Source of the DNA: Acidobacteriota bacterium
Lineage (GTDB): Bacteria > Acidobacteriota > Terriglobia > Bryobacterales > Bryobacteraceae
NCBI GenBank assembly: GCA_016871155.1
Contig: VFZO01000037.1
Location: forward strand, 1 to 33,762
Direction of reading: 5' to 3'
Length of the DNA: 33,762 bases
This document shows, piece after piece, positions 23,528 to 33,100 of this stretch; positions within the stretch are counted from its first letter, which is position 1, and the number at the start of each line of letters is the position of its first letter. A program made the position numbers and the translations under genes. Under the pieces are notes generated by a model, which was given only the letters and a program-made list of their open reading frames with translations, was not told where the DNA came from and did no database searches.

Positions 23528-24395
23528 TGGCCGGCTCGATGTGTATAAGTACATTTTCTATCCAATCCAACTCCTCGCGCAGGGCGCTCTTCACCTTGCC
23601 GGCGATCATGTGCGAATCGCGGACCGACATGTTCGAATCCACATGCACGTGCATGTCTACGTGCCAGCGCAGGCCGGTTTTGCGAGCGTGGACCTTCTCG
23701 ATGCCCGCAACGCCGGGAACCCGCATCGCCGCCGCGCGCAATTCCTGCAGTTGCCCGCCGGCCGGCATGGTGTCGACAAGCTGTCCGGACGTCTCGAGAA
23801 TCACTTGCAGCCCAAGGAACACGACGATCAGCCCCACCAACACCGCGCCAATCGAATCGGCATGACGGAAACGCACGGGATCCAGCAGCGTCAGGCCGAG
23901 ACAGGCCAGCGCGGTACCGCCGGAGATCAGGTCCACCAGATCGTTCTTGCCGTCGGCCGCCAACGCGCTGGAACGAATCCGCTTGGCCAGGCGGATTTTC
24001 TGATAGCTCATGCTTCCCTTGGCGATCAGCGAGATCACCAGCGCCCACGCGGCGAAAGAGCTTGGCGGAGTCGACTCGCCGGCCATCGCCATCCAACTGG
24101 CCGTTGTGATGCCAACTCCCGTGGCCACGAGCAGTAGGCCGATGAGCAGGCCGGTTAGAATCTCGAAACGCCCGTGCCCGTATGGATGATCCTCGTCGGC
24201 CGGTTTGGCCGCCAGTGTCAGGCCCAAACTGAGCAGTCCCGACGCCGCCACATCCGCCGCCGACTCAAACCCGTCCGCCACCGTTGCCGCCGAGCCCGCC
24301 CGCGAGCCCGCGACGATCTTCAGCACCGCCAACAGTGCGCTAACCGCCATTCCCATGAGCGCCGCGCGCCGCGCGATCTGGTACGATGCCCGCAC
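23520..24395 (-). CDS. Cation diffusion facilitator metal transporter
   Basis: A 291-residue inner-membrane antiporter exporting divalent metal ions. Six membrane segments are followed by a cytoplasmic ferredoxin-like domain ('RWHVDMHVHVDSNMSVRDSH', His-rich metal sensor). Family landmarks are 'VADGFESAADVAASG' in helix 2, 'DEDHPYGHGRFEIL' in the loop and 'AADGKNDLVDLISGG' in helix 5. The transport-site residues read E44/D48 and D148/D152, not the HxxxD of zinc exporters; acidic-only sites are associated with Mn or Fe exporters, so zinc should not be assumed. It starts 3 bases from the methyltransferase stop and overlaps the DinB-fold gene, forming a three-gene unit. Confidence 0.9.
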   Translation of the reverse strand: MRASYQIARRAALMGMAVSALLAVLKIVAGSRAGSAATVADGFESAADVAASGLLSLGLTLAAKPADEDHPYGHGRFEILTGLLIGLLLVATGVGITTASWMAMAGESTPPSSFAAWALVISLIAKGSMSYQKIRLAKRIRSSALAADGKNDLVDLISGGTALACLGLTLLDPVRFRHADSIGAVLVGLIVVFLGLQVILETSGQLVDTMPAGGQLQELRAAAMRVPGVAGIEKVHARKTGLRWHVDMHVHVDSNMSVRDSHMIAGKVKSALREELDWIENVLIHIEPANE

Positions 24396-24398
24396 CCG

Positions 24399-24968
24399 CT
24401 ACTTCTTGTTCGGAACGATCCAGAGGAACAGTTTGCGGCTCAGATAGGTGTCCTCATCGTCCGGACCGTCGACCTCGAACTCCTTCACCGGCTTCCAATC
24501 GCCCATGTCGAATGTGTTCGAAACGACGCGCGTGCCTGGCTTCAACTGTTGCAATAGCTTCGGCCGCAGCTTCAGGTTGATCTGCGGCAGCAGGAACAGC
24601 GTAACCACGCTCGCCTCTGCGAACGTAGCTTCGAACAGATCGTTCTCTTCGAAACGAACCCTGCCCTCCACACCGGCCTTCTTCGCGTTCTCGTTCGCCT
24701 CGGCAATTCGGACCGGGTTGATGTCGATGCCTACGCCGCGCGCCCCGAACGTTCTCGCCGCGGCAATCACGATTCGTCCGTCGCCGCAGCCCAAATCGTA
24801 GACCACGTCGGTTCTCTTCACATCGGCCAGTTCGAGCATCGCCTTGACGGCGGCTTCCGTGGTCGGTACGTACGGCACGTCCGGATCCTTCTTAGCCTTT
24901 TTCGGCTGAGCGAATACGAACGGTGCGGCAAGCACGCCTACAACGGACCGGCGGGTTAGGGTACGCAT
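24399..24968 (-). CDS. SAM-dependent methyltransferase with export leader
   Basis: A 189-residue class I methyltransferase with motif I 'VVYDLGCGDGRIVIAAAR' (57-64 are the core), 'VGIDINPVRIAEANENA' for the acidic ribose-binding residue, and 'LFLLPQINLKLRPKLLQQL' after motif IV. 'VPYVPTTEAAVKAMLELA' just before motif I recalls the FAM173/ATPSC-KMT protein-lysine methyltransferases. The first 20 residues ('MRTLTRRSVVGVLAAPFVFA') form a signal peptide or membrane anchor with a TRR pair. Since SAM is cytoplasmic, an anchored enzyme facing the cytoplasm, or Tat export with bound cofactor, must be considered. The start at 24968 has a good AAGGGG site; the longer frame is rejected. Confidence 0.82.
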   Translation of the reverse strand: MRTLTRRSVVGVLAAPFVFAQPKKAKKDPDVPYVPTTEAAVKAMLELADVKRTDVVYDLGCGDGRIVIAAARTFGARGVGIDINPVRIAEANENAKKAGVEGRVRFEENDLFEATFAEASVVTLFLLPQINLKLRPKLLQQLKPGTRVVSNTFDMGDWKPVKEFEVDGPDDEDTYLSRKLFLWIVPNKK

Positions 24969-25050
24969 GAGTCCCCTTATTATGACTCGATTCGCCGGGC
25001 CGTTTGCACCCAAGGATTCACACAGCCTATGAGACAATATGAGGTTTCGC

Positions 25051-27693
25051 ATGACCGGCCACGAAATACGCCAAACCTTCATTGACTACTTTGCCTCCAA
25101 GGGCCATCGAGCCGTCAAATCCTCGAGCTTAGTTCCCGCCAACGACCCGACGTTGCTGTTTACCAACGCCGGCATGAATCAGTTCAAAGACATCTTCCTG
25201 GGCATGGAGAAGCGCGACTACTCGCGCGCCGTAACCAGCCAGAAGTGCGTCCGCGCCGGCGGCAAACACAACGATTTGGAGAACGTTGGCTACACTCGCC
25301 GCCACCACACGTTTTTCGAGATGCTGGGCAATTTCTCCTTCGGCGACTATTTCAAGACCGAAGCGATCGATTTCGCGTGGGAATTGATCACCAAGACCTA
25401 CGGTTTGGACAAGGATCGTCTTTACGTCACCGTGTTTCGCGAGGACGACGAGGCCGAAGAGCTCTGGCAAAAAGTCACCGGCATCTCAAAGTCGCGCATC
25501 TTTCGTCTCGACGAGAAGGACAATTTCTGGCAAATGGGCGACACCGGCCCCTGCGGCCCCTGCTCGGAGATTCACTTCGATCTCGGAGCCCATACCGCCG
25601 AGCCGGGCCGCGAGTCCGAAGAGTTTCCGTCCGACGCCGGCGGCCGGTTTGTCGAAATCTGGAACCTTGTCTTCATGCAGTTCGACCGGACTTCGAACGG
25701 CATCATGACCCGCCTTCCCAAACCGTCCATCGACACCGGAATGGGTCTGGAACGCCTGGCCGCCATCCTGCAGGGCAAACTATCGAACTACGAAAGCGAC
25801 CTGCTGCGCCCCATCATCGACCACGGCGCGAAACTCTTCAAGACTGAGTACGACGCCACCTCGCGGACCGGCACGGTTCTTCGAATCAACGCCGATCACG
25901 CTCGCGCCGCCGCGTTTCTGATTCACGACGGCGTCGTCCCGTCGAATGAAGGCCGCGGCTACGTGCTGCGGAAAATCATGCGCCGCGCCATGCGCAACGC
26001 GCGCATGATCGGCGTCACCGGCCCCTACCTCTCCGAACTCACCGGCTTTGTCGCCCAGTTCATGAAGCCCGCCTATCCGGAACTGCTCGAAAGCGTTTCC
26101 CGTGTCGCGCGCGTCGTGAAGGACGAAGAACATCGCTACGCCACTACCTACCAGGTGGCTGAGAAGGTATTCCACGACGAGGCCAGGAAGGCCGCCGGCG
26201 GCCGTCTGCCCGGCACCGCCGCGTTTAAGCTGTACGACACGTATGGTCTGGCGCTGGATGAGCAGGAGGAGATGGCCCGCGAGTTTGGCCTCTCCATCGA
26301 CTCCGAAGGCTTCGAAGTGGAGATGGACAAACAGCGCGAGCGTGCCCGCGCCTCCTGGAAAGGCGCCGGCAAGGCGTCCGTTGCGCCCATCTATTCGCAG
26401 CTTGTCGGTAAGAATGGCCGGACCCGGTTCACCGGCTACGACAACATCGTGCAGGACGGCTGCAAGGTCGTCGCGCTGCTGGTCGATCAGAAAGAGGTGG
26501 AGAGCGTTGAAAAGGGCGCCGCCGCCGAAATCGTCCTCGATACGACGTGTTTCTATGCGGAATCCGGTGGCCAGGTGGGCGATCACGGCGAACTGCTCGG
26601 CCGCTCCGGCGAAACCGTGGCTATCGTTTCGTCTACCGCGCCCGCTGTCCCCGGCCTGACCGTGCACAGAGTGCAAGCCACAGCCGCCATCCGCCGCGGC
26701 GATATTCTGCGCGGCGAAGTGAAAACAGATGCACGGTCCGCCACCCGGCGGAATCACACCGCGACCCACCTTCTGCACGCCGCGCTTCGTCAGGTGCTCG
26801 GCAGCCACGTCAAGCAGGCGGGTTCCGTCGTGGAGCCCGGCCGCCTGCGGTTCGACTTCAGCCACTACACGGCGATGGATGCCGAGGAGGTCGCTGACGT
26901 CGAACGCATCGTGAACCAGGAGATCATGCGCAATACGCCGGTATCGACCGATGTGATGGATCTCGAGGACGCAATCTCCACCGGCGCCATGGCGTTGTTC
27001 GGCGAGAAATACGCGGACAAAGTTCGCGTGGTGCAGGTGCCCGGTTTCAGCAAGGAACTCTGCGGCGGTACCCATGTCTCCCGCACCGGCGACATCGGCC
27101 TGTGCAAGATCGTTACGGAGGGTTCGATATCCGCGGGGGTCCGGCGCATCGAGGCCATCACTGGATCGGGCGCTCTAGAGCGTTTTCAGGAAGCGACCCT
27201 CTCGCTAAACCGCGTGGCGCAGACCTTGAAAGCTTCGGAGCCGGAACTGATCGAACAGGTGGAAAAACTCGTCAATCAGCAGCGCACGCTCGAAAAGCAG
27301 TTGGAACAGTTGAAAGCCAAAGTCGCCCAGTCCCAATCGGGCGGGTTGGAGGGCCAGGCGCGGGAGATCAAGGGCGTTCGCGTCCTCGCGGCGCGCGTGG
27401 ACGGGTTAGACCGCAACCAGATGCGCTCCCTTGCCGATTCACTCCGCGGCAAGTGGCCTTCCTCCGTAATCGTTCTCGGCTCCGCGGACGATGCCGGTGT
27501 CTCGCTAATTAGCGCCGTATCGAAGGATCTCACGGCGAAGGTTCATGCCGGCAAACTGATCGGTCCGGTCGCCCAAGCCGTCGGCGGGAAGGGTGGCGGC
27601 CGTCCGGATCTGGCCGAGGCTGGCGGCAAGGATGCCGGCGCTTTGGCCGGAGCGCTGGAAGCGGTCTACGCCCAGGTCGATGGCCTCCTTTGA
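25051..27693 (+). CDS. alaS: Alanyl-tRNA synthetase
   Basis: An 880-residue class II synthetase charging tRNA-Ala, with all usual domains. The catalytic core carries 'FFEMLGNFSFGDYF', 'FWQMGDTGPCGPCSEIH' and 'DTGMGLERLAAILQG'. The tRNA-recognition helical region follows, then the editing domain with 'HTATHLLHAALRQVLG' and 'ELCGGTHVSRTGDIG' (HxxxH and CxxxH zinc site). A coiled coil ('EQVEKLVNQQRTLEKQLEQL') and the Gly-rich C-Ala (DHHA1) domain ('GGKGGGRPDLAEAGG') end the protein. I start at 25051, with GAGG 6 bases upstream; the ATG at 25039 would add four residues. It opens a plus-strand operon with ypdA. Confidence 0.98.
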   Translation: MTGHEIRQTFIDYFASKGHRAVKSSSLVPANDPTLLFTNAGMNQFKDIFLGMEKRDYSRAVTSQKCVRAGGKHNDLENVGYTRRHHTFFEMLGNFSFGDYFKTEAIDFAWELITKTYGLDKDRLYVTVFREDDEAEELWQKVTGISKSRIFRLDEKDNFWQMGDTGPCGPCSEIHFDLGAHTAEPGRESEEFPSDAGGRFVEIWNLVFMQFDRTSNGIMTRLPKPSIDTGMGLERLAAILQGKLSNYESDLLRPIIDHGAKLFKTEYDATSRTGTVLRINADHARAAAFLIHDGVVPSNEGRGYVLRKIMRRAMRNARMIGVTGPYLSELTGFVAQFMKPAYPELLESVSRVARVVKDEEHRYATTYQVAEKVFHDEARKAAGGRLPGTAAFKLYDTYGLALDEQEEMAREFGLSIDSEGFEVEMDKQRERARASWKGAGKASVAPIYSQLVGKNGRTRFTGYDNIVQDGCKVVALLVDQKEVESVEKGAAAEIVLDTTCFYAESGGQVGDHGELLGRSGETVAIVSSTAPAVPGLTVHRVQATAAIRRGDILRGEVKTDARSATRRNHTATHLLHAALRQVLGSHVKQAGSVVEPGRLRFDFSHYTAMDAEEVADVERIVNQEIMRNTPVSTDVMDLEDAISTGAMALFGEKYADKVRVVQVPGFSKELCGGTHVSRTGDIGLCKIVTEGSISAGVRRIEAITGSGALERFQEATLSLNRVAQTLKASEPELIEQVEKLVNQQRTLEKQLEQLKAKVAQSQSGGLEGQAREIKGVRVLAARVDGLDRNQMRSLADSLRGKWPSSVIVLGSADDAGVSLISAVSKDLTAKVHAGKLIGPVAQAVGGKGGGRPDLAEAGGKDAGALAGALEAVYAQVDGLL

Positions 27694-28648
27694 TACCGAT
27701 GTTGTAATCGTCGGCGCGGGTCCCACAGGGCTCGCCTGCGGCATCGAACTCGGCAAGCGGGGCATACGCGCCACGCTGATCGACAAGGGTTGTGTCGTGA
27801 ATTCGCTCTATCATTACCCGACGAACATGGTGTTCTTCACCACGCCGGAACTGTTAGAGATCGGCGACATCCCCATGACGTCGCTCAACGAAAAACCGAA
27901 CCGGATTGAAGCGTTGAAGTACTACCGGCGCGTTGCGGACTTCTACAAGCTCGATATCCGGCAGTACCAGCGCGTCCGAAGCGTTGAAGGCTCCGACGGC
28001 GGCTTCACCACTATCGCAGGGGACACCTTCACCTCGAAGAAGGTGATCTTCGCCACCGGCTACTACGACATTCCGAATCTCTTGCACGTGCCCGGCGAAA
28101 ATCTGCCCAAGGTCATCCACTACTACAAGGAGCCGCATCCCTACTACGGCCACGACGTGCTCGTGGTGGGCGCCAAGAACTCCGCCGCCATCGCCGCGCT
28201 GGAGCTCTGGTGGACCGGCGCGCGCGTCACCATGGTGTGCCGCGGCGCCGAAATCCACCGCCACGTCAAATACTGGATTAAGCCGAACATTGAGAACCGC
28301 ATCAAGAACGGCGAGATCACCGGCTACTTCCACACGGCCGTGGAAGAGATCCGCGAAAAGGAGGTCGTGCTCCGGATGCCCAGCGGTCTAAAAACGATTC
28401 CGAACGATTTCGTTTTTGCCATGACCGGCTACCGGCCCGACTTCGAATTTCTGGCAGCGCACGGCGTCGAACTGGACCCGGCCACCAATAAACCGCCCGT
28501 CGACAACGAAACCTACGAAAGCGCCCGCCCCGGCATCTACTTAGCCGGCGTGATTGTCGCCGGCGTTCACACCAACGAGATCTTCATTGAGAACGGCCGC
28601 TTCCACGGCAAAGCCATCGCCGCGGGTATCGCCGCCAAGTTACGCTAG
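27680..28648 (+). CDS. ypdA: YpdA-type bacillithiol disulfide reductase
   Basis: A 322-residue FAD/NAD(P)H flavoprotein. It has an N-terminal FAD site 'VVIVGAGPTGLACGIELGKR', the YpdA signature 'VVNSLYHYPTNMVFFTTPEL' and 'LEIGDIP', a central NAD(P)H site 'DVLVVGAKNSAAIAALELWW', and the C-terminal 'VFAMTGYRPD' and 'GIYLAGVIVAGVHTNEIFIE'. No CxxC redox pair is present, in line with YpdA rather than thioredoxin reductase. The family reduces bacillithiol disulfide in the cytosol, implying a low-molecular-weight thiol of that kind here. Its ATG lies 14 bases inside alaS, so translation is coupled. Close family match; the thiol itself is inferred. Confidence 0.92.
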   Translation: MASFDTDVVIVGAGPTGLACGIELGKRGIRATLIDKGCVVNSLYHYPTNMVFFTTPELLEIGDIPMTSLNEKPNRIEALKYYRRVADFYKLDIRQYQRVRSVEGSDGGFTTIAGDTFTSKKVIFATGYYDIPNLLHVPGENLPKVIHYYKEPHPYYGHDVLVVGAKNSAAIAALELWWTGARVTMVCRGAEIHRHVKYWIKPNIENRIKNGEITGYFHTAVEEIREKEVVLRMPSGLKTIPNDFVFAMTGYRPDFEFLAAHGVELDPATNKPPVDNETYESARPGIYLAGVIVAGVHTNEIFIENGRFHGKAIAAGIAAKLR

Positions 28649-28655
28649 AGGTGCC

Positions 28656-29471
28656 ATGCGCGTCACCCACCTGGACTTCGGCCGCACGATGCGCGGCGGC
28701 CAGTTTCAAGTGATGGCCCTAATGGACGAGCTGCGGCGTCGCGATGTATCGCAGCGCCTGCTTGGTCCACAGGGCGAGCGGTTCTCCATCGCCGCCATGC
28801 GCAAGCCGTGCGATGTGCTGCACGCGCACGACGCGCACTCCCACACCTACGCCGCGCTTCTTGGCAACGCGCCGCTCGTCGTCAGCCGCCGCGTCGCCTT
28901 TCCCGTCAAACGCACCGTGTTCAGCCGTTGGAAGTACCGGCGGCCGGCACTTTACCTCGCCGTTTCGAACTACGTCGCCGATCGTCTGCGGGAGGCCGGT
29001 GTTCCCGCCGGGAAAATCGAAGTCGTCTACGACGGTGTGGACCCGCTCGACCCGTCCACGCTATCGGGCCCCGTCGTCGCCCTCCGCACCGATGATCCGA
29101 TGAAGGGGTCCGATCTTGTCCGCGCCTCGGGCATCGAGGTGGTCTTTGTGTCGAAACTCACCGAAGCGCTGAAGACGGCGCGCGCCTTCGTCTACATCAC
29201 GCGCGAGGAGGGGCTCGGTTCGGCGGCCCTTCTGGCCATGAGCGCCGGCGTGCCCGTCATTGCCAGCCGCGTCGGTGGACTGCCCGAGATTGTCCGCCAC
29301 CGGCAAACCGGGTTCCTCGTCGAGAACAATCCGGAGGCGATCCGGGAAGCCGTGGAAAACGTGGATCCGGCCTGGGGCCGCATGGGCCGCGAAATGGTCC
29401 ACGCCGGCTTCTTGTCCGGTCATATGGCGGAGAGGACTCTGGCGGCGTATCATCGGGTATGCCGGAAATAA
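28656..29471 (+). CDS. Compact GT4-type glycosyltransferase
   Basis: A 271-residue GT-B glycosyltransferase. The N-terminal domain opens 'MRVTHLDFGRTMRGGQFQVM', with 'DVLHAHDAHSHTYAALLG', 'LAVSNYVADRLREAGVP' and 'IEVVYDGVDP'. The C-terminal domain holds 'ITREEGLGSAALLAMSAGVP' and 'GGLPEIVRHRQTGFLV'. It is about 100 residues shorter than usual GT4 enzymes: the usual stretch carrying the 'G-R-L-x-x-x-K-G' strand is missing, and in the E-x7-E motif the second Glu is Leu ('LLAM' instead of 'LEAM'). So donor binding may be altered. The ribosome-binding site GAGG lies in the ypdA end. It is not BshA by sequence, but its place after ypdA deserves note. Confidence 0.8.
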   Translation: MRVTHLDFGRTMRGGQFQVMALMDELRRRDVSQRLLGPQGERFSIAAMRKPCDVLHAHDAHSHTYAALLGNAPLVVSRRVAFPVKRTVFSRWKYRRPALYLAVSNYVADRLREAGVPAGKIEVVYDGVDPLDPSTLSGPVVALRTDDPMKGSDLVRASGIEVVFVSKLTEALKTARAFVYITREEGLGSAALLAMSAGVPVIASRVGGLPEIVRHRQTGFLVENNPEAIREAVENVDPAWGRMGREMVHAGFLSGHMAERTLAAYHRVCRK

Positions 29472-29860
29472 TCCTGCCTCTGCGCATCGTGCTGCAGCGT
29501 CCGCCGGCCGGTGTTCATTTCAGCCTGCAAGGCAAACCCGGAGAACTCTTCCAGAAGGTGGTTTCCACCGGAGCGGACATCACGTTCGATTTCGAAATCC
29601 GCGTCCAGCCCGGTCCGAGATTTCTTGGCGAATTCACGCAGGGCCCGCCCGCCTCCCGTTTCGTTTATGTCTGTTCCGGCGCGAGTGCCGGTCAGCCGAA
29701 TACGCCCATCTCCCGCCGCGCGAAGCTGCCGCTCCAGTCCATTACCTGGGAGCTGGCCGCGGCCGGCAAACGCCTGACGGCCCGCATTCCCGGCACGGGC
29801 AGGGACGGCGGGCCGGTCTGCGCCACCGTGAAGCCGTTCGCCGGCTGGCTAAAGGACTGA
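29459..29860 (+). CDS. DUF5990-family protein
   Basis: A 133-residue cytosolic beta-rich protein that I recognise as DUF5990-like: 'LPLRIVLQRPPAGVHFSLQG' at the start, 'ITFDFEIRV' and 'FTQGPPASRFVYVCSG' in the middle, and 'AKLPLQSITWELA' near the end. Function is unknown. It overlaps the glycosyltransferase by 13 bases and ends the alaS-ypdA string. No signal peptide or catalytic motif is seen. Confidence 0.75.
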   Translation: MPEIILPLRIVLQRPPAGVHFSLQGKPGELFQKVVSTGADITFDFEIRVQPGPRFLGEFTQGPPASRFVYVCSGASAGQPNTPISRRAKLPLQSITWELAAAGKRLTARIPGTGRDGGPVCATVKPFAGWLKD

Positions 29861-30166
29861 GCGGATCTCGCCGATAGAACATCAGCGGAAACCTGGACGG
29901 GTAAACTCTTCCAAGCGCCGCTGCTCTCAAACTCACGTGTGTGAGCGGCCGGTGCGGTTGATCTCCGCCAGCGAAACGTTTGGCAGGTTGGTCGTTGGCG
30001 GGATAGACGGCAGTTGACCTTATGGTGTCCGGGTTTCCGATCTTGTGATTTGTTCTTGCAATTCGACACCATCGCCGCCGCGCCAACGCCGGCTGGATGG
30101 CGGCGGCCGAAACTCCGCTGCTGCCGGTTCTTGCGCGTTTCGTCCCGCAACAGTGCCGCGCCGCGG
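29861..30166. other. Convergent intergenic region
   Basis: About 306 bases between two converging units. It holds a hairpin GCCGCCGC/GCGGCGGC (30074-30107, 18-base loop) some 60 bases after the receptor gene stop, and a short CTCAC/GTGAG repeat near 29933. Neither has a U-run. The open frames crossing it lack family features. Confidence 0.5.
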
Positions 30167-33100
30167 CTAGAAACGAAGCCGTACCGCCAACTGCACCTCG
30201 CGCTCGCCGGCCCCGGCGAACGTCCCGGTCACCTGGCCGAAATTCCCTGCGTTGACGTTGCCGACGGGGTTGCCGAACTGGGGCGTATTCGTCAGATTGT
30301 AGAGCTCAGTTCGAAACTCCAGTTTCCAGCCTTCGCGCACGTCAAACGTGCGGAATACCGAAAAGTCGTAGTTGGCAAGCACGGGGCCGCGCCCTATGTT
30401 GCGGCCGGCGTTGCCAAAGCGGCCCGGCGCCGGCGCGGCGAAGGCCGTGGTGTCGAAGAATCGCTGGCCCGGTCCCACTCCACCCAATTTCTGATAACTC
30501 CCTACGACATCGGCAAACTGCCCATTTCCGGGACAGTTGCACGGACCGGCGTCGGCGGTGAGGTTAAACGGCGCGCCACTGACCGTGCGCATAATTCCGT
30601 TCAACTGCCATCCGCCCAGTAGCCATCGGCCGGGGCCGGTCTGAAGGTGGCTCTTCCCCGCGCCGAAGGGGAGCTCATAAATGTGATTGATAACCAGCAT
30701 CTGGCGGCGGTCGAATGACGTGGGGCCGTAGTTGCGCCGGATATTGGCGACGATCACAAAACCGCCCTGATCGTCCTGCACGCTGAGCGACTTACTCCAT
30801 GTGTAGGCCGCTCCCATCGAGAAGCCGTTTGCAAAGCGGCGCTGCAGATTTACCTGCAGGGCGTTGTAGTTGTTGTTGTAGGCGTTCGAGCGCTCCGCCA
30901 CGCTGGCCGTTCTTCCAAAGCGCTGATTGAACGCCAGGCCGGCCGCCCCCGTGCCCGGAAGCGCGAAATTCAACTCCCTTTGGCTCGGCAGGCGGCGTCC
31001 CAGTGTCCCGACGTAACTCAAATCCAAAACCGTGCGAAGCGCAAGTTCCCGCTGATAGGTAAGGCTGTAGCTGTGGACGAATGGGATTGGGTTCTTCCGC
31101 GGAATCGTGAAGAACGCCTGGTTCGGCACGTTTGGAATCACGCCGCTATCCGGGATGGGCAGAATCGGCACGGGAACGATCGTGTCCATGGATCCGTCGA
31201 CGCGGAAGTCGTTCAGGACGCCGAGTTGGACGTTGTAAATGACCGGGAACTGCGTGGAAAGGGTGCCGCCCGTGAAACCAAAGCGCCCCGTATAGTACGA
31301 AGTGCCATATCCGCCGCGGATGACCGACTTAGCGGAAGCCTTATACGCGAAGCCCAGGCGCGGAGCCCAGTTATTGGAATCGAAATCGACGTTCGTGCTT
31401 AAGCCGATATTGCCAAAGCCCGCCACTGCCAGGCTGTTGTTGGACGGATCGTAGTTCGACGCGCCGCCTCTGTACCGTGGCTTTACCGTAGAGTGAGCTT
31501 CGTACCGCAAGCCTATATCGAGAGTCAGCTTGGAGTTCACCTGCCAGGAGTCATGCACGAAAAAGAAGCCTTGGGAAAGGCGATTCGTAGGGGTGACGGT
31601 CTGGAAGGTGCGCGAGGACAAATCGGGCGCGTTGAGTAGGAACGCCGCATACGAATTTCCGGCTGTTCCGAAGGGACCCAGCGGAAGGCCAGGAAGGGCC
31701 GTCGTGCCTGGAGTGAACTGGAATCGTCCGCGCGGGCCGAAGTTCAGCCCCTGTGGTTGAAAACGGTCCGCCCGGATGCGCCGGACGTCTACGCCCCACT
31801 TGATCGTATGCCGCTGGAAATTCTTGCTCCAGGTGTTGACCGCGTTGAATAGGTTGTCGGCGTTGATAAGCGGGTACACCACGGGCGTGCCGATGCCCGG
31901 CATCCCGGAGATATCGTAGCGAGGCAGGCCGCGGGTGGAGATCGGATCGGGAAAGACGTTAATCAGGTTCAGCTCTTTTGACAACGGGTCGTCGATGTTG
32001 TTCCCGTTGACGTCGACGAAATACCGGTTGTAGCCGAGTCGCGTCTCCATCAGCAATGTCGGACTCCATTGGCGCGTATAGTTCACGGCGGCAGTGTGAT
32101 TGCCGCCTTTGCTCTGTACGCCGTCGCCTACCTTAAAGCCGAGAAGGGCATCCTGGGCAACAGTGGACGGAGTGAAGTTGTACTTCAGGAAAATTGAGTT
32201 TCGCTCGTTAAAGGTGTGGTCCACGCGGCCGTCGTAGTTGTAACTATCGAGGCGGAACGGAACGTTTCCCACGATGTTATTCACAAGCCCGCTCTGATTG
32301 GTCGCCGGCAGGAAGCCGTTAATCCGGCGCGCTAGCGGATGCACACGGCTGGTGGGGATCTGATTGCCCGGAAACGGCGTGCGGCCGGGTCCTTCGGCGC
32401 CTGTGCGAGGATCATAAAGATTCAAGCCCGTCACGCCGCTGAAGTTGCCGTCCCGCCAGGCGGAGACGGGAATCGTGTTCAACTGCGTGGTGGCTTGGCG
32501 CAGCTTCGTGGCCTGGTACGAACCGAAAAAGAACGTGCGGTTCTTCCGGATCGGCCCGCTGAACGTACCTCCGAACTGATTGCGGGTCAACGCCGGTTTG
32601 GGTTGCGGAACGAAGTTGAAAAAGTTGCGGGCGCGCAGAGCCGCGACGCGGTTGAACTCAAAGGCGCTGCCATGAAACTGATTCGTGCCTCCGCGAGTCA
32701 CGACGTTCAGCACCGCCCCGCCGGCGCGTCCGAACTCGGCGTTGAAGTTGGAAGTGGAGATATTCACCTCTTGCACGGACTCCGCGGGCGGAATGTAAAT
32801 CGTCAGTCCCAGCGTCGGGTTGTTGTTGTCCACGCCATCCACCTGAACGTTATTCGCGCTGTTGCCTTGGCCGTTGGCCTGATAGAACGTCGTGCGCTGC
32901 GGATCTTCGAGAGCCGTGAAATTGGCGACCGGCGGTGTGACGCCGGGCAACAGGCCCACCAAGGCTTGAAAACTCCGATTCGCCACTGGCAATTCGCGGA
33001 CGGCTTGGGAGGAAATCGTACGGTTGATGTCCGAGCGGTCGGTCTGCAGCAGAGGCGACTCGGCCGTCACCTGAACGGTCTCCGTCTGCGTCCCGGTCTC

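Noticed and set aside
25780..27075. A 431-codon minus-strand frame within alaS
   Set aside because: Antisense shadow of a fully conserved synthetase.
28656..29471. Assigning the glycosyltransferase as BshA because it follows ypdA
   Set aside because: Its N-terminus and length do not match BshA; position alone is not enough.
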